From: Synergistaceae bacterium
GTDB lineage: Bacteria; Synergistota; Synergistia; Synergistales; Synergistaceae
Reading direction: 5' to 3'
NCBI GenBank assembly: GCA_031289955.1
Contig: JAITOL010000005.1
Coordinates: 1-35,340 of the forward strand
DNA: 35,340 nt
Within the stretch, counting starts at the first letter, position 1. Every line of letters starts with the position of its first letter. The notes beneath the pieces were generated by a model that was given only the letters and a program-made list of their open reading frames with translations, ran no database searches and was not told the DNA's origin. Position numbers and translations under genes: made by a program. Below, piece by piece: positions 9,109 to 18,338 of the stretch.

Positions 9109-9138
9109 AATATAATGGACTTACCCATCATCTGTCAA
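9109..9138 (-). promoter_or_regulatory. Sigma-70-type promoter of the fapR-fab operon
   Basis: Minus strand TTGACA (9133-9138), 18-bp spacer, TATATT (9109-9114). Confidence 0.7.
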
Positions 9139-9161
9139 CTATAACTTAGTAAAATGCGCAA

Positions 9162-9189
9162 AAAGCCGCGAAATATATTTCGCGGCTTT
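9162..9189 (-). terminator. Intrinsic terminator downstream of rubrerythrin
   Basis: Perfect 12-bp stem AAAGCCGCGAAA-TATA-TTTCGCGGCTTT; minus-strand read ends in a T run. Confidence 0.75.
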
Positions 9190-9227
9190 CAATTCAATAT
9201 GATTGAAGAATTACGTGTGGTTCCGCT

Positions 9228-9716
9228 CTAGAATTTCTTGAACGTGGAACCCTTGGCCTTGCAGATGGGGCAGGTATCGGGAGCGCCGCCTTTTTCTATA
9301 TATCCGCAGACCGGGCAGAGGTAATACGAAACTCCGGTATCCTTGTCCAGGTTGTCGAGCGCTTCCTTATAGAGTTTCGCGTGTACCTTCTCGGCCTCCT
9401 TCGCCAAAACAAACGCTTTCTCGGCGGACGTCTGGCCTTCTTTCTTCGCCTCTTCCTCGAATTCCGGATACATCGTCGAGAACTCGTAGGTTTCGCCCTC
9501 GATGGCGGCCGCCAGATTGGCCTTCGTGTCGCCCAGCTTGCCGGCGAGCTTGAGCTCGGCCACAGCGTGCGTGTTTTCCGCCTCAGCCGTCGCCTGGAAC
9601 AGACGGGCCGCGTCCTTGTGCCCTTCCTTCTCGGCGACAAGCGCAAACGCCGTGTATTTCCTGTTGGCCTGGGACTCCCCGGCAAAAGCCGCCATCAAAT
9701 TGCCATTCGTGCTCAT
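9228..9716 (-). CDS. Rubrerythrin
   Basis: 162 aa; ferritin-like 'AFAGESQANRKYTAFA', C-terminal rubredoxin 'CPVCGYIEKGGAPDTCPICKA'. Confidence 0.96.
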   Translation of the reverse strand: MSTNGNLMAAFAGESQANRKYTAFALVAEKEGHKDAARLFQATAEAENTHAVAELKLAGKLGDTKANLAAAIEGETYEFSTMYPEFEEEAKKEGQTSAEKAFVLAKEAEKVHAKLYKEALDNLDKDTGVSYYLCPVCGYIEKGGAPDTCPICKAKGSTFKKF

Positions 9717-9765
9717 GTAACATCCTCCCTAGATATAGTGATTAGCGCAATCCCACATCACGCAT

Positions 9766-9780
9766 TTAGAATAATTTTAA
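9766..9780. promoter_or_regulatory. Candidate PerR-like box in the rubrerythrin promoter
   Basis: TTAGAATAATTTTAA (minus: TTAAAATTATTCTAA), 12 of 14 specified positions of TTATAATNATTATAA. Overlaps a -10-like element (9779-9786); TTGACA lies at 9802-9807 on minus. Confidence 0.5.
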
Positions 9781-9878
9781 TTTATAACAAACGGCCCTTT
9801 CTGTCAAGCATCATTTTCATCCCCGCTCCCAAGACACATTCGAAGGGCAAAGATCTCTAGCGAAGCTATCGGCCGTCG

Positions 9879-10553
9879 TTACTGATTCTTTTTCTTCTCC
9901 ACCTTTGGAAACTGGACGTTCGGATCTTTGGCCAGTATCCGGTTTTTCACGCGCAGGAGCCTGCGGTCGTCCGGAGGATGCGAGTTGAAGCCGGATGGCT
10001 GGAGCTTGCCTCCGGCAAGCGAAAGACGTTCCAGCGCCGTGTATATTCCGGTCGGATCCTTTTGTCCCTTGAAAGCGATATCCACGGCAAAATCATCAGC
10101 CTCGACCTCCTTCTCACGGCTGAAACCCGCCGAAGCGAGATTGGAACCGACGCCCACCGCCACATCTCCCACAATTCCACCGCCCAGCGCCTTGCCCAAA
10201 AGCAGGGCGGCTACGCCGATGCCGACCGACGACTTGACGGCCGATTCATGATGCTTGAGCTTCGCGTGCCCGGCCTCATGGGACAGGACGCCGAATATCT
10301 CCTCTGGGCGCTCCAGCAGGTTCATGAGCCCCGTGGTCACAGTGACGGACTTGCCGGAAGTCACCCACGCGTTCGGGGTGGAATTTTTTTCAATGGAAAG
10401 AGGCAGCGGATCCATACCGGCTATCCTGGCCACATCGGCCCAGGCCGTGCGAACCATCTCCTCGGTTATGGCCGCCTCGGCGTCCGCGCCTATGGAGCAA
10501 ATCAGGAACGCGGCCGATATAATCGCCGCAAATTTTCCTCTCATGGAGGTCAC
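9879..10553 (-). CDS. Secreted M48-family metalloprotease
   Basis: 224 aa with signal peptide; 'VLSHEAGHAKLKHHES' (HExxH) and 'SREKEVEADDFAVDIA'. Confidence 0.9.
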   Translation of the reverse strand: MTSMRGKFAAIISAAFLICSIGADAEAAITEEMVRTAWADVARIAGMDPLPLSIEKNSTPNAWVTSGKSVTVTTGLMNLLERPEEIFGVLSHEAGHAKLKHHESAVKSSVGIGVAALLLGKALGGGIVGDVAVGVGSNLASAGFSREKEVEADDFAVDIAFKGQKDPTGIYTALERLSLAGGKLQPSGFNSHPPDDRRLLRVKNRILAKDPNVQFPKVEKKKNQ

Positions 10554-10673
10554 GCCCTTTCTTGTTTTCTAAATTGTAATTAAAGTCATGATACACCACA
10601 ACGCAAAATTGCGGAATGTGTATTTATCCAACTATTAGGATTCAGGCATATTTACGGTATTTGTTTGCCGAAC

Positions 10674-10702
10674 TTGACAAGCATATTAAAGGACAATACA
10701 AT
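10674..10702 (+). promoter_or_regulatory. Sigma-70-type promoter of feoAB
   Basis: TTGACA (10674-10679), 17-bp spacer, TACAAT (10697-10702). Confidence 0.75.
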
Positions 10703-10771
10703 GTGCCGTGGCTGAGCAAGATATTTTACGCGAAAACCAGTTTGCGCCAACTAACTTATCGGAGGTTCATC

Positions 10772-10987
10772 ATGGTGGCATTAATTTCCGCTCCTCTCGG
10801 AGAGGCGGCAACAGTAGCTAAAATAGACGCCGAGGACAGGGTCAAGCGTCGCCTGGAGGATCTGGGCGTGCTCGCCGGACAGCCGGTGACCCCTGTGGCG
10901 GACAGCATGGGAAACACTGTGCTGCGGGTAAAGGACAGCAGGCTCGTAATAAATCACGGACTGGCAAAAAGAATTTTCGTATATTGA
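10772..10987 (+). CDS. feoA: Ferrous iron transport protein A
   Basis: MVALISAPLGEAATVAKIDAEDRVKRRLEDLGVLAGQPV...; GGAGG just upstream. Start reassigned from 10616. Confidence 0.88.
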   Translation: MVALISAPLGEAATVAKIDAEDRVKRRLEDLGVLAGQPVTPVADSMGNTVLRVKDSRLVINHGLAKRIFVY

Positions 10988-13098
10988 GGCAGGCGGCAAA
11001 TAAAAAAGATATGATTTTTGCGTTGGCAGGCAACCCGAACAGCGGCAAGACCACGCTTTTCAATTTACTGACCGGCAGCAGCGCCCACGTGGGCAATTGG
11101 CCGGGAGTCACGGTAGACAGGCGCGAGGGCGTTTATCGGGGATTGCGCGAAAACGTCGATATAATAGATCTCCCCGGAATATACTCCCTCTCTCCATATA
11201 CCCCGGAAGAGACTGTATCGCGGCGCTATATCCTCGACAACTCCCCGGATCTCGTCATCGACATAGTCGACTCGACGAACCTCGAACGCAACCTCTATCT
11301 CACGACTCAGATACTCGAGTCCGACATTCCCGTGGTGATAGCGCTCAACATGTCCGACATAACGCGCAAAGAGGGGAACCATATCGACGCCTCCCTCCTG
11401 GCCGACAGATTCGGAGTTCCGGTGGTGGAGATAAGCGCCATAGACAGGGACGGCGTTAAAGAGCTGATGGATGTGGCGTATAAAACCGCCCTCACGACGC
11501 GCGCGGGCTGGTCGCCGCTCGAACGCTCTCCACTCGGCGAATCATTTGAACGCGTCATTAAACTTTTTCGCGGGAAAAACGTTCCTCACCCCGTCTTTCA
11601 CGCGGCGAAAGCCGTCGAGGGAGACATCCTCGAAGCGGACGCGACAGCCGGCATAAAGTCCGAGATAGATGAAATCAAAAACTCCATGCGGCTCGGCGAT
11701 CACGTGGCCGGAGACTTCGAGGCCGCCGTGGCGGACATTCGCTACAATTTCATCGCCGAATACTGCTCCGGGGCGTTGCGCCGCGCCGGGTCGAGCGGGG
11801 ATACCTCGCGATCCGACAGGATAGACATGATATTGACCAACAAATTGTTTGGCCTTCCTATTTTTTTCCTCGTCATGTTCATGGTATTTCATCTGACATT
11901 TTCGGAATCTCTCGTCTTCAGCGGGTATATCGCCGAGGATGGGATACCGTCGCCCGGCATAATGTTCCAGGGGTGGATGGAGCTGTTCACCGACTGGCTG
12001 TCGGCGTCGGCGCGTGGTCTGCTGGACGCGGCGAACGCCCCTGCGTGGCTCGGCGGCATCCTGATAAACGGACTTTTGAACGGGGTCGGTTCCGTGCTGA
12101 GCTTCCTGCCGCAGATTCTCATGCTTTTCCTGTTTTTGTCGATACTGGAGGACAGCGGATACATGGCGCGCGCCGCGCTGCTGATGGACAGGCCGCTTCG
12201 CCGGTTCGGGCTGTCCGGCCGGGCGTTTTTGCCGATGCTGATGGGTTTCGGCTGCTCCGTGCCGGCAATGATGGGTTCCCGCACGCTCGCCACAGCAAGC
12301 GAACGGAGGTTCGTCATCATGCTCATGCCGTTTTTCTCATGCGGGGCCAAGCTTCCGATATGGTCGCTCTTTGGGGCCGCGATTTTCCCGTCCCACGCCG
12401 ACCTGGCGGTGTTCGGAATGTACCTGATAGGCATAGCCGCAGCGGTGGCGGCGGCTATAATACTGAGACACACGATCATGAAGGACGACGCGTCGTTTTT
12501 CATAATGGAACTTCCCGCTTACAGGATGCCGCGCCCGCGCAATCTTTGCATGCATCTGTGGGAGAAGGCCAGCGCTTTCATCACTAGAGCCACAACCATC
12601 ATAGCGGGAGCTGCTGTTATCATCTGGTTTCTGTCGAATTTCGATTTCACGCTGAACATGGTGGAACCCAACAGCAGGGACAGCATCGTAGGAATAGCGG
12701 CGTCGTTTGCGCTGCCCATATTCCGTCCACTGGGATTTGCCGGAACGCCCGACGCCTGGAAGGCCATAGTGGCGATAGTGACCGGGCTCATAGCCAAGGA
12801 AATGGTCGTCTCAACCCTGGGCGTGCTCTATACGCCGGAGATAGGCGCCGACGCGCTTGAAGACGAGCACGCGGCCGGCGCCCTTTCTCTGGCGCTGGTC
12901 GGCAGTTTCTCCCACGCGGCGGCGCTGTCGTTCATGACGTTCAACCTGCTCTCGATACCGTGCATGGCGGCGGTCGCCACCGCGAGAATGGAGCTCCGGA
13001 GCGCGCGTCACATGGCGGAAACAGCGCTCTTCTGGCTCGCGACAGCGTGGGTCGGCTCTTTCGTCGTATACCGCGCCGCGTCGATAATAGGCATTTAA
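10984..13098 (+). CDS. feoB: Ferrous iron transport protein B
   Basis: 704 aa; 'ALAGNPNSGKTTLFNLLTG', 'DLPGIYSLSPYTPEE', 'FLPMLMGFGCSVPAMMGSRTL'. Start could be TTG 10984 or ATG 11011. Confidence 0.97.
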   Translation: MRQAANKKDMIFALAGNPNSGKTTLFNLLTGSSAHVGNWPGVTVDRREGVYRGLRENVDIIDLPGIYSLSPYTPEETVSRRYILDNSPDLVIDIVDSTNLERNLYLTTQILESDIPVVIALNMSDITRKEGNHIDASLLADRFGVPVVEISAIDRDGVKELMDVAYKTALTTRAGWSPLERSPLGESFERVIKLFRGKNVPHPVFHAAKAVEGDILEADATAGIKSEIDEIKNSMRLGDHVAGDFEAAVADIRYNFIAEYCSGALRRAGSSGDTSRSDRIDMILTNKLFGLPIFFLVMFMVFHLTFSESLVFSGYIAEDGIPSPGIMFQGWMELFTDWLSASARGLLDAANAPAWLGGILINGLLNGVGSVLSFLPQILMLFLFLSILEDSGYMARAALLMDRPLRRFGLSGRAFLPMLMGFGCSVPAMMGSRTLATASERRFVIMLMPFFSCGAKLPIWSLFGAAIFPSHADLAVFGMYLIGIAAAVAAAIILRHTIMKDDASFFIMELPAYRMPRPRNLCMHLWEKASAFITRATTIIAGAAVIIWFLSNFDFTLNMVEPNSRDSIVGIAASFALPIFRPLGFAGTPDAWKAIVAIVTGLIAKEMVVSTLGVLYTPEIGADALEDEHAAGALSLALVGSFSHAAALSFMTFNLLSIPCMAAVATARMELRSARHMAETALFWLATAWVGSFVVYRAASIIGI

Positions 13099-13151
13099 AC
13101 GATACCCTGCCGCTATCATTATCGCTGACCGCGCGAACGAGCGACGAAATT

Positions 13152-15281
13152 TCACTTCACAAATCCCAGCGATATCCTGCCTCTCGCCTCGTCCACCTCC
13201 AGCACTTCCACTTCCACACGCGACCCGGGGGCGAGGCGTTTTCTCAACTCGGGTTTTATCCGGCTTCTGTGAAGAAGTCCGTCCTGATGGACTCCCACAT
13301 CGACGAAAGCTCCGAAATCCGTCACGTTCGACACCACTCCCGGCAAGGTCATGCCGGATTTCAGATCCGACAACTCGTGGACGCTCTCGTCGAAGGAAAA
13401 GAACTCGAAATCGCTCCTCGGGTCGCGCCCGGGCTTCGCCAGTTCGGACAGAATGTCGCGCATCGTAGCGCCGCCAATATCCGCGTAATTATCCGGCGCT
13501 ATTCGCGCGCGGAGCGACTCGTCGCTCATCAGGTCGCAAACCTCGCAGCCTACGTCGCTCGCCATTCGCTCGACCACGCCGTAGTTTTCCGGGTGAACCG
13601 CGCTCGCGTCGAGCGGGTTCGCGCCTCCCGTTATCCTCATGAAACCGGCCGACTGTTCGAACGCCTTCGGGCCCATCCTCGACACCTTGCGGAAATCCTC
13701 GCGCGACCGGAACGCCCCGTTCTCCTCGCGATGCTTCACGACGTTCGCCGCGAGCGTCGGGTTGAGCCCCGAGACATACGTCAACAGCTCGCGGCTCGCG
13801 CTGTTCGCGTCGACGCCCACTTTATTCACGCAGCTCATCACGACGTCGTCCAGCGCGCGTTTCAGCTTCTTCTGGTCCACGTCGTGCTGGTATTGCCCCA
13901 CGCCGATCGACTTTGGGTCTATCTTCACCAGTTCCGCCAGTGGATCCTGAAAGCGCCTTCCTATCGAAATGGCCCCCCTCACGGTGAGGTCGAGGTCGGG
14001 GAACTCCCTGCGGGCGGTCTCGGACGCCGAGTACACCGAAGCCCCGCTCTCGCTCACCATGACGACATGTATTGGAAGCCTCAGGCTCCTGAGCCACGAA
14101 TCCGTCTCGCGCCCCGCTGTGCCGTTGCCGACAGCGGCGGCGCATATCCCGTAATCCGCAACGAGACGCTCTATTGCTTTTTTGGCGTCTTCTCCGCGAT
14201 TCTGAGGGGGATGAGGATAGATCGTCTCGTTATGCGTTATGTCGCCGCGTTCGTTCAGAACCGCCACCTTGCAGCCGCTCTTGAAACCGGGGTCGAGCGC
14301 CAATATTTTTTTGCCGCCATACGGGGAGGCCATCAGGAGCGAGCCTACGTTCCCCGCGAACACCCCGATCGCGTCGTCGTCGGCGCGCTCCTTGAGGCTC
14401 GCCCGAAGTTCCGTTTCCATCGACGGGGCAAGTAGCCTCTTGTACGAGTCGCGCAAGGCCGCGTCGACCTCCGCGCTCTCCTCGCCGTCGCCCTTTATGA
14501 AAGCCGCTCGCAGGATGCCGAGCGAAGCGCCCTCCTCCGGCTCTATCCTCAGTTTCAGGACACCCTCCCGCTCGCCTCGCAGCAGAGCGAGTATCCGATG
14601 GGAAGGCGCGCCGTAAACGCCCGTCTCAGCGCCATGATAATCGCGGTATTTGTCCGAATCCCCCTGAGCGGTTTTCGACGCGAAGGCGTATATCACGGCC
14701 TTTCTCGCGTAAATCCGCCTCAGCGCGGCGCGCGTCGCGGCGTGCTGGCTCACGGACTCCGCTATTATGTCCCTCGCGCCGGAGAGCGCGTCGCTGGAGG
14801 TCTCGATTCCCAACTCCGGCGAAACATATTTAGCGGCAATTTCGCGGAGATCGACGCCTGATTTTTTCTGCTTCATGATGTGGACGGCCAGAGGTTCCAG
14901 CCCTCGTTCTTTCGCTATCATGGCTCGCGTCCTGCGCTTAGGCCTGTAGGGAAGATAGAGATCCTCCAACTCCGCCATGGTTCGCGCCCCGGACAATGAT
15001 TTCCGCAGGGCGTCGGAAAGCGCCCCCTGTTCCTCGCACGACGCCATAACCGCCGCCCTCCGTTTTTCGAGTTCCGCCAGCCTCTCGCGCAAGTCCCTTA
15101 TATTGGCTATGACCACTTCGTCGAGGAGACCCGTGGCTTCCTTTCTGTATCGGGCGATAAAAGGAACGGTTCCTCCGTCGTCCAGAAGCGCCAGAACCGC
15201 GCGCACGCCCTTTATCGGCGTCCCTGTCTCGCCCGCGATCACCTCGACAAAATCCACAGCCGCAACGTTTATGTCGCTCAT
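13152..15281 (-). CDS. tex: Tex-family S1 RNA-binding transcription accessory protein
   Basis: 709 aa; 'PFIARYRKEATGLLDE', 'ALDPGFKSGCKVAVL', 'IGVGQYQHDVDQKKL', C-terminal S1 domain 'GMTLPGVVSNVTDFGAFVDVGVHQDGLLH'. Confidence 0.96.
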   Translation of the reverse strand: MSDINVAAVDFVEVIAGETGTPIKGVRAVLALLDDGGTVPFIARYRKEATGLLDEVVIANIRDLRERLAELEKRRAAVMASCEEQGALSDALRKSLSGARTMAELEDLYLPYRPKRRTRAMIAKERGLEPLAVHIMKQKKSGVDLREIAAKYVSPELGIETSSDALSGARDIIAESVSQHAATRAALRRIYARKAVIYAFASKTAQGDSDKYRDYHGAETGVYGAPSHRILALLRGEREGVLKLRIEPEEGASLGILRAAFIKGDGEESAEVDAALRDSYKRLLAPSMETELRASLKERADDDAIGVFAGNVGSLLMASPYGGKKILALDPGFKSGCKVAVLNERGDITHNETIYPHPPQNRGEDAKKAIERLVADYGICAAAVGNGTAGRETDSWLRSLRLPIHVVMVSESGASVYSASETARREFPDLDLTVRGAISIGRRFQDPLAELVKIDPKSIGVGQYQHDVDQKKLKRALDDVVMSCVNKVGVDANSASRELLTYVSGLNPTLAANVVKHREENGAFRSREDFRKVSRMGPKAFEQSAGFMRITGGANPLDASAVHPENYGVVERMASDVGCEVCDLMSDESLRARIAPDNYADIGGATMRDILSELAKPGRDPRSDFEFFSFDESVHELSDLKSGMTLPGVVSNVTDFGAFVDVGVHQDGLLHRSRIKPELRKRLAPGSRVEVEVLEVDEARGRISLGFVK

Positions 15282-15294
15282 AAAAAAATCAACC

Positions 15295-17415
15295 TCACAC
15301 TACCTGCGAATAACGCCTTATGGTCTCGTCCCTGTATTCCTCGGACATGTCGCAAAAACATACGTTCCAACCCCAAACCTTCGTCATGAGGGAGCTATGG
15401 CGATCCATGTGCTTGCAGGCGCTCATGAGATCCTTTACGTTCATGGCGTTTATCTGGAGCTGAGAGCATCCGAGAAGGGCGAAGAACGCAACCATATCCG
15501 TGACCCGGCCAATGGAGTCGGGCGTGCGGAACGCGGCGTCGGAGAGCTCGATCGTGATAGGGCCTCCGTTGCATATCCGCCTGTAATCGATTTTCGAGAA
15601 CGTCTGAAGGAACGACATCGGGCCGCCGTCCTTGGTGATCCGTGCCGGAGAGAGCCCACGCACCACGTAGTCTCCCGCGCGGCGGCCGTCGGCCGAGGCC
15701 TCCGGCATCAGCTCCGCCATTCCGGCGCAGTCGGCGTTATGCGATTTGCGGTGCGCCGAGGCGCCGGCCCCCGGCCTCACTCGGTTCCAGCGCCCGTTCA
15801 CCGGATTGTATCGCTCGCACGCCTCGGCAAAAGCCACGAAGAGCCTGCGGAGGATATCGTCCGTGTCAAGGTCGCCTCCGCCCGTCTTGGGCGCGTCGTT
15901 GGCGATCATGGAGCAGAGCTCTTCGTCGTGTGCGTAGTTGTCGTCCAAAGCCGCTATGAAACGTTCAGCGGTCACAGACCCGTCGTCGTAGACAAATTTC
16001 TTCACGGCGGCGAGCGCGTCCGCGGCGTTTACCGAGCCCAGGCCGTGAATGCCGAGGTTGTTGTATTTGGCGCCCTCGGACATGTCGCCCCTCGTCTCGA
16101 GCTGATCCGTCATGAGCGCGGAGCACAGCGGCGCCGGAGCGAGAACGGTTTTTCCTGCCCCCTCCATCACGAGCCCAACCTGAGCGGCTATATCCTCGCG
16201 AAGATGTTCCATTATGTCGGCAAAATCATGCCCGGACGCGAGAGCGGCCCTTATGGCGGCGTCAGCGGAACGAGGGAACGACACGGCGCCCACGTTGACC
16301 ACATCCATGCCGCGGCCGGGAATCAGAAACTCGGCGCCGTCGGATACGGCATAATTTCGCGCGTCGCCCAGATCGTATCCCATGGCGGTAAGTCCCGGTA
16401 TGACCTCGGAATCGTTCGAATACCGGGGCGCGGATACGCCGCTCCTCGTCAGCGCGACCGCGTTGAAGAGCAGATCCCTCGGCGTGTCCTGAGTCACGCG
16501 TAAATTTATCTTGGGATCTTTGAAGCGGATCGCGGAGGCCGCGTCGACAATTATATATGTCAGACTGTTGACGGACAAATCCCCATCCTCATCGACGCCC
16601 CCGATCGTTATGGACTGCCCGCCCTCGCCCGGCCTCGAGCCGGGACAAAGACGCGAATCTTTGGCCAGCGATACGAAGAACTCCGCCGTGAGATCCGCGA
16701 CCTCGTCCCATGACATGCGGCCCTCGTCGACGTCTCCGGAGACGTAAGGCCACATATACCGGTCAAACCGCCCGAGGGCGACGTGATAGTGCCCGGAGAA
16801 CAGCAGCGCCGAATAGACGAATTTCAGGGATTGAAGCGCCTCCCTGTATGTCGTGGCCGGCAGGGCAGGGACGACCGAGAACACGGACGCGATCTCATCC
16901 TCGCCATGAGAAGCCGCGTATTTTTCGTAACGTTCCGCAAGGCCCAGGACGGCGTCCACAGCCTCGCTCACCGTTTCAGCAAGCGTCTTCAGGCGATCAG
17001 TGCCCTCCCGCTCATATCTCGAAACGACGACTTCTTTTCTTTTGAGCAGCCCTTCGCGCAAAAGCATGCCCCAATCGGGGCAGATATTCGATATAACGCC
17101 GGATCCACGCTCCATATTTCCGCCGCACAGCCCGCTCCATTCGTCATCGCCATAATAGAGCGGCACGCGCTCTATCGTTCTGGTGAATGCTATGCGCTCG
17201 CCCGGCAGGATGACCGGCGTCTCGGCGTCACACATTATTTTTGTGAGCCGAGACGCCCTGTGAGGCCAGTCGAGATCCTCATCCTCGCATATACCGGCCG
17301 CGTCCGGCACGTGGGATGAGCGATATTTTACGTGAGCCCCCGACGCTATCGACGTTCTAAGATCCAAAACTCTCTGGCTGAGCATATTGCCACAGATCAT
17401 CATTCGCTTTCCCAT
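15295..17415 (-). CDS. Glycyl-radical enzyme (pyruvate formate-lyase-like family), possibly catalytically altered
   Basis: PFL-like length and architecture with 'GGQSITIGGVDEDG', 'GAKYNNLGIHGLGSVNAADAL' and C-terminal glycyl loop 'MTKVWGWNVCF'. Start reassigned to ATG 17415; track begins at TTG 17460. Confidence 0.85.
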   Translation of the reverse strand: MGKRMMICGNMLSQRVLDLRTSIASGAHVKYRSSHVPDAAGICEDEDLDWPHRASRLTKIMCDAETPVILPGERIAFTRTIERVPLYYGDDEWSGLCGGNMERGSGVISNICPDWGMLLREGLLKRKEVVVSRYEREGTDRLKTLAETVSEAVDAVLGLAERYEKYAASHGEDEIASVFSVVPALPATTYREALQSLKFVYSALLFSGHYHVALGRFDRYMWPYVSGDVDEGRMSWDEVADLTAEFFVSLAKDSRLCPGSRPGEGGQSITIGGVDEDGDLSVNSLTYIIVDAASAIRFKDPKINLRVTQDTPRDLLFNAVALTRSGVSAPRYSNDSEVIPGLTAMGYDLGDARNYAVSDGAEFLIPGRGMDVVNVGAVSFPRSADAAIRAALASGHDFADIMEHLREDIAAQVGLVMEGAGKTVLAPAPLCSALMTDQLETRGDMSEGAKYNNLGIHGLGSVNAADALAAVKKFVYDDGSVTAERFIAALDDNYAHDEELCSMIANDAPKTGGGDLDTDDILRRLFVAFAEACERYNPVNGRWNRVRPGAGASAHRKSHNADCAGMAELMPEASADGRRAGDYVVRGLSPARITKDGGPMSFLQTFSKIDYRRICNGGPITIELSDAAFRTPDSIGRVTDMVAFFALLGCSQLQINAMNVKDLMSACKHMDRHSSLMTKVWGWNVCFCDMSEEYRDETIRRYSQVV

Positions 17416-17506
17416 AATATAAAATCGTGCCTCCCATAAGCCGCGTAAACAAAGAAACAACTCGCAAGGTAATTATATAGCCTATGGGCGCGCAAACACA
17501 AATTGC

Positions 17507-17518
17507 CTGAAATTTCAG
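17507..17518. promoter_or_regulatory. Perfect 12-bp palindrome upstream of the GRE gene; candidate operator
   Basis: CTGAAATTTCAG within TTGCCTGAAATTTCAGCGCAA; a minus-strand TATAAT lies at 17472-17477. Confidence 0.4.
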
Positions 17519-17551
17519 CGCAAGAACCTCATTGCCCTTAATTAGGATAAC

Positions 17552-18217
17552 TCAATGTTTTAAAAGCTGGAAATGTTCTCTGTAAAAGGACAATAGGCCT
17601 TCTTTTCTCATCTTTGACATCTCGCTCGACATCGCGCTCCTGTCCACGGACAAATAGTCCGCGAGCTCCTGGCGTTTGAACGGTATATCGAACGAATCGG
17701 CGCCCTCCTCCAGCGCTCTCGACGACAAATAAGAGAGCAGCTTGCCCCTCGTGCCGCGCTTGGCGACGTGCTCGAGCTTCCGCACGAGCGACACGTTCTT
17801 CCGGGCCAGCACGCCCAGCATATTTTCGATGAGCCTCGCGTGAAAAGCGCAGGATTGGGGACATATCGCGACGATTTTTTTGAAATCCATGGCGAGCACT
17901 TCGCAGTCCTCGACCGCGACGACGCTCACCGGGGATCGTTCAAGGCCGGCGCACGCAAATGCCTCGGCAAATATCTCCGGGGGTTCCACCCTCGCCAGTA
18001 TGGACCTGTTGCCCCAGAAATCCTCCTGTATGATGTGCAGGCTGCCCGAGAGGAGCGCGCCAACAAAGCCGATCCGTTCGGCCTCCATGAAAATAAAACT
18101 CCCCCTGCCATATGCGCGCTTTGAAGCGTGCACACAGTCCAAAAGCGATTTCAGCCCAATCCTGTCGATCCCGGCAAATAGAGGGCATTGGAGCAGCGCA
18201 TCGGAATATTTTTCCAT
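17552..18217 (-). CDS. Crp/Fnr-family transcriptional regulator
   Basis: cNMP-binding-like N-terminus 'CPLFAGIDRIGLKSLLDC', C-terminal HTH 'KRQELADYLSVDRSAMSSEMSKMRKEGLLSF'. Start reassigned to ATG 18217. Confidence 0.92.
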   Translation of the reverse strand: MEKYSDALLQCPLFAGIDRIGLKSLLDCVHASKRAYGRGSFIFMEAERIGFVGALLSGSLHIIQEDFWGNRSILARVEPPEIFAEAFACAGLERSPVSVVAVEDCEVLAMDFKKIVAICPQSCAFHARLIENMLGVLARKNVSLVRKLEHVAKRGTRGKLLSYLSSRALEEGADSFDIPFKRQELADYLSVDRSAMSSEMSKMRKEGLLSFYREHFQLLKH

Positions 18218-18231
18218 CGGATCACCCTTTC

Positions 18232-18245
18232 GTTGTAAAAACAAC
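18232..18245. promoter_or_regulatory. Candidate Crp/Fnr-family operator in the divergent intergenic region
   Basis: Perfect inverted repeat GTTGT-AAAA-ACAAC; a rightward TATTAT at 18268-18273 puts the palindrome centre near -41.5. Confidence 0.5.
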
Positions 18246-18338
18246 AGATTTATCGCTCCAATGTTAGTATTATAGGGGCGTCGGGTCAAGGGAACCGAGG
18301 ATTTTTAAAAAAACCGCTCCCGATGAAATCATAACTAT

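Noticed and set aside
10616-10771. N-terminal extension of the feoA ORF in the track
   Set aside because: It contains the predicted promoter (TTGACA/TACAAT). The family N-terminus and GGAGG support a start at 10772.
12960-14435. 491-aa plus-strand ORF across the end of feoB and tex
   Set aside because: Out of frame with feoB and antisense to tex; no family motifs.
14977-16503. 508-aa plus-strand ORF across tex and the GRE gene
   Set aside because: Antisense to two genes with strong family motifs; no motif of its own.
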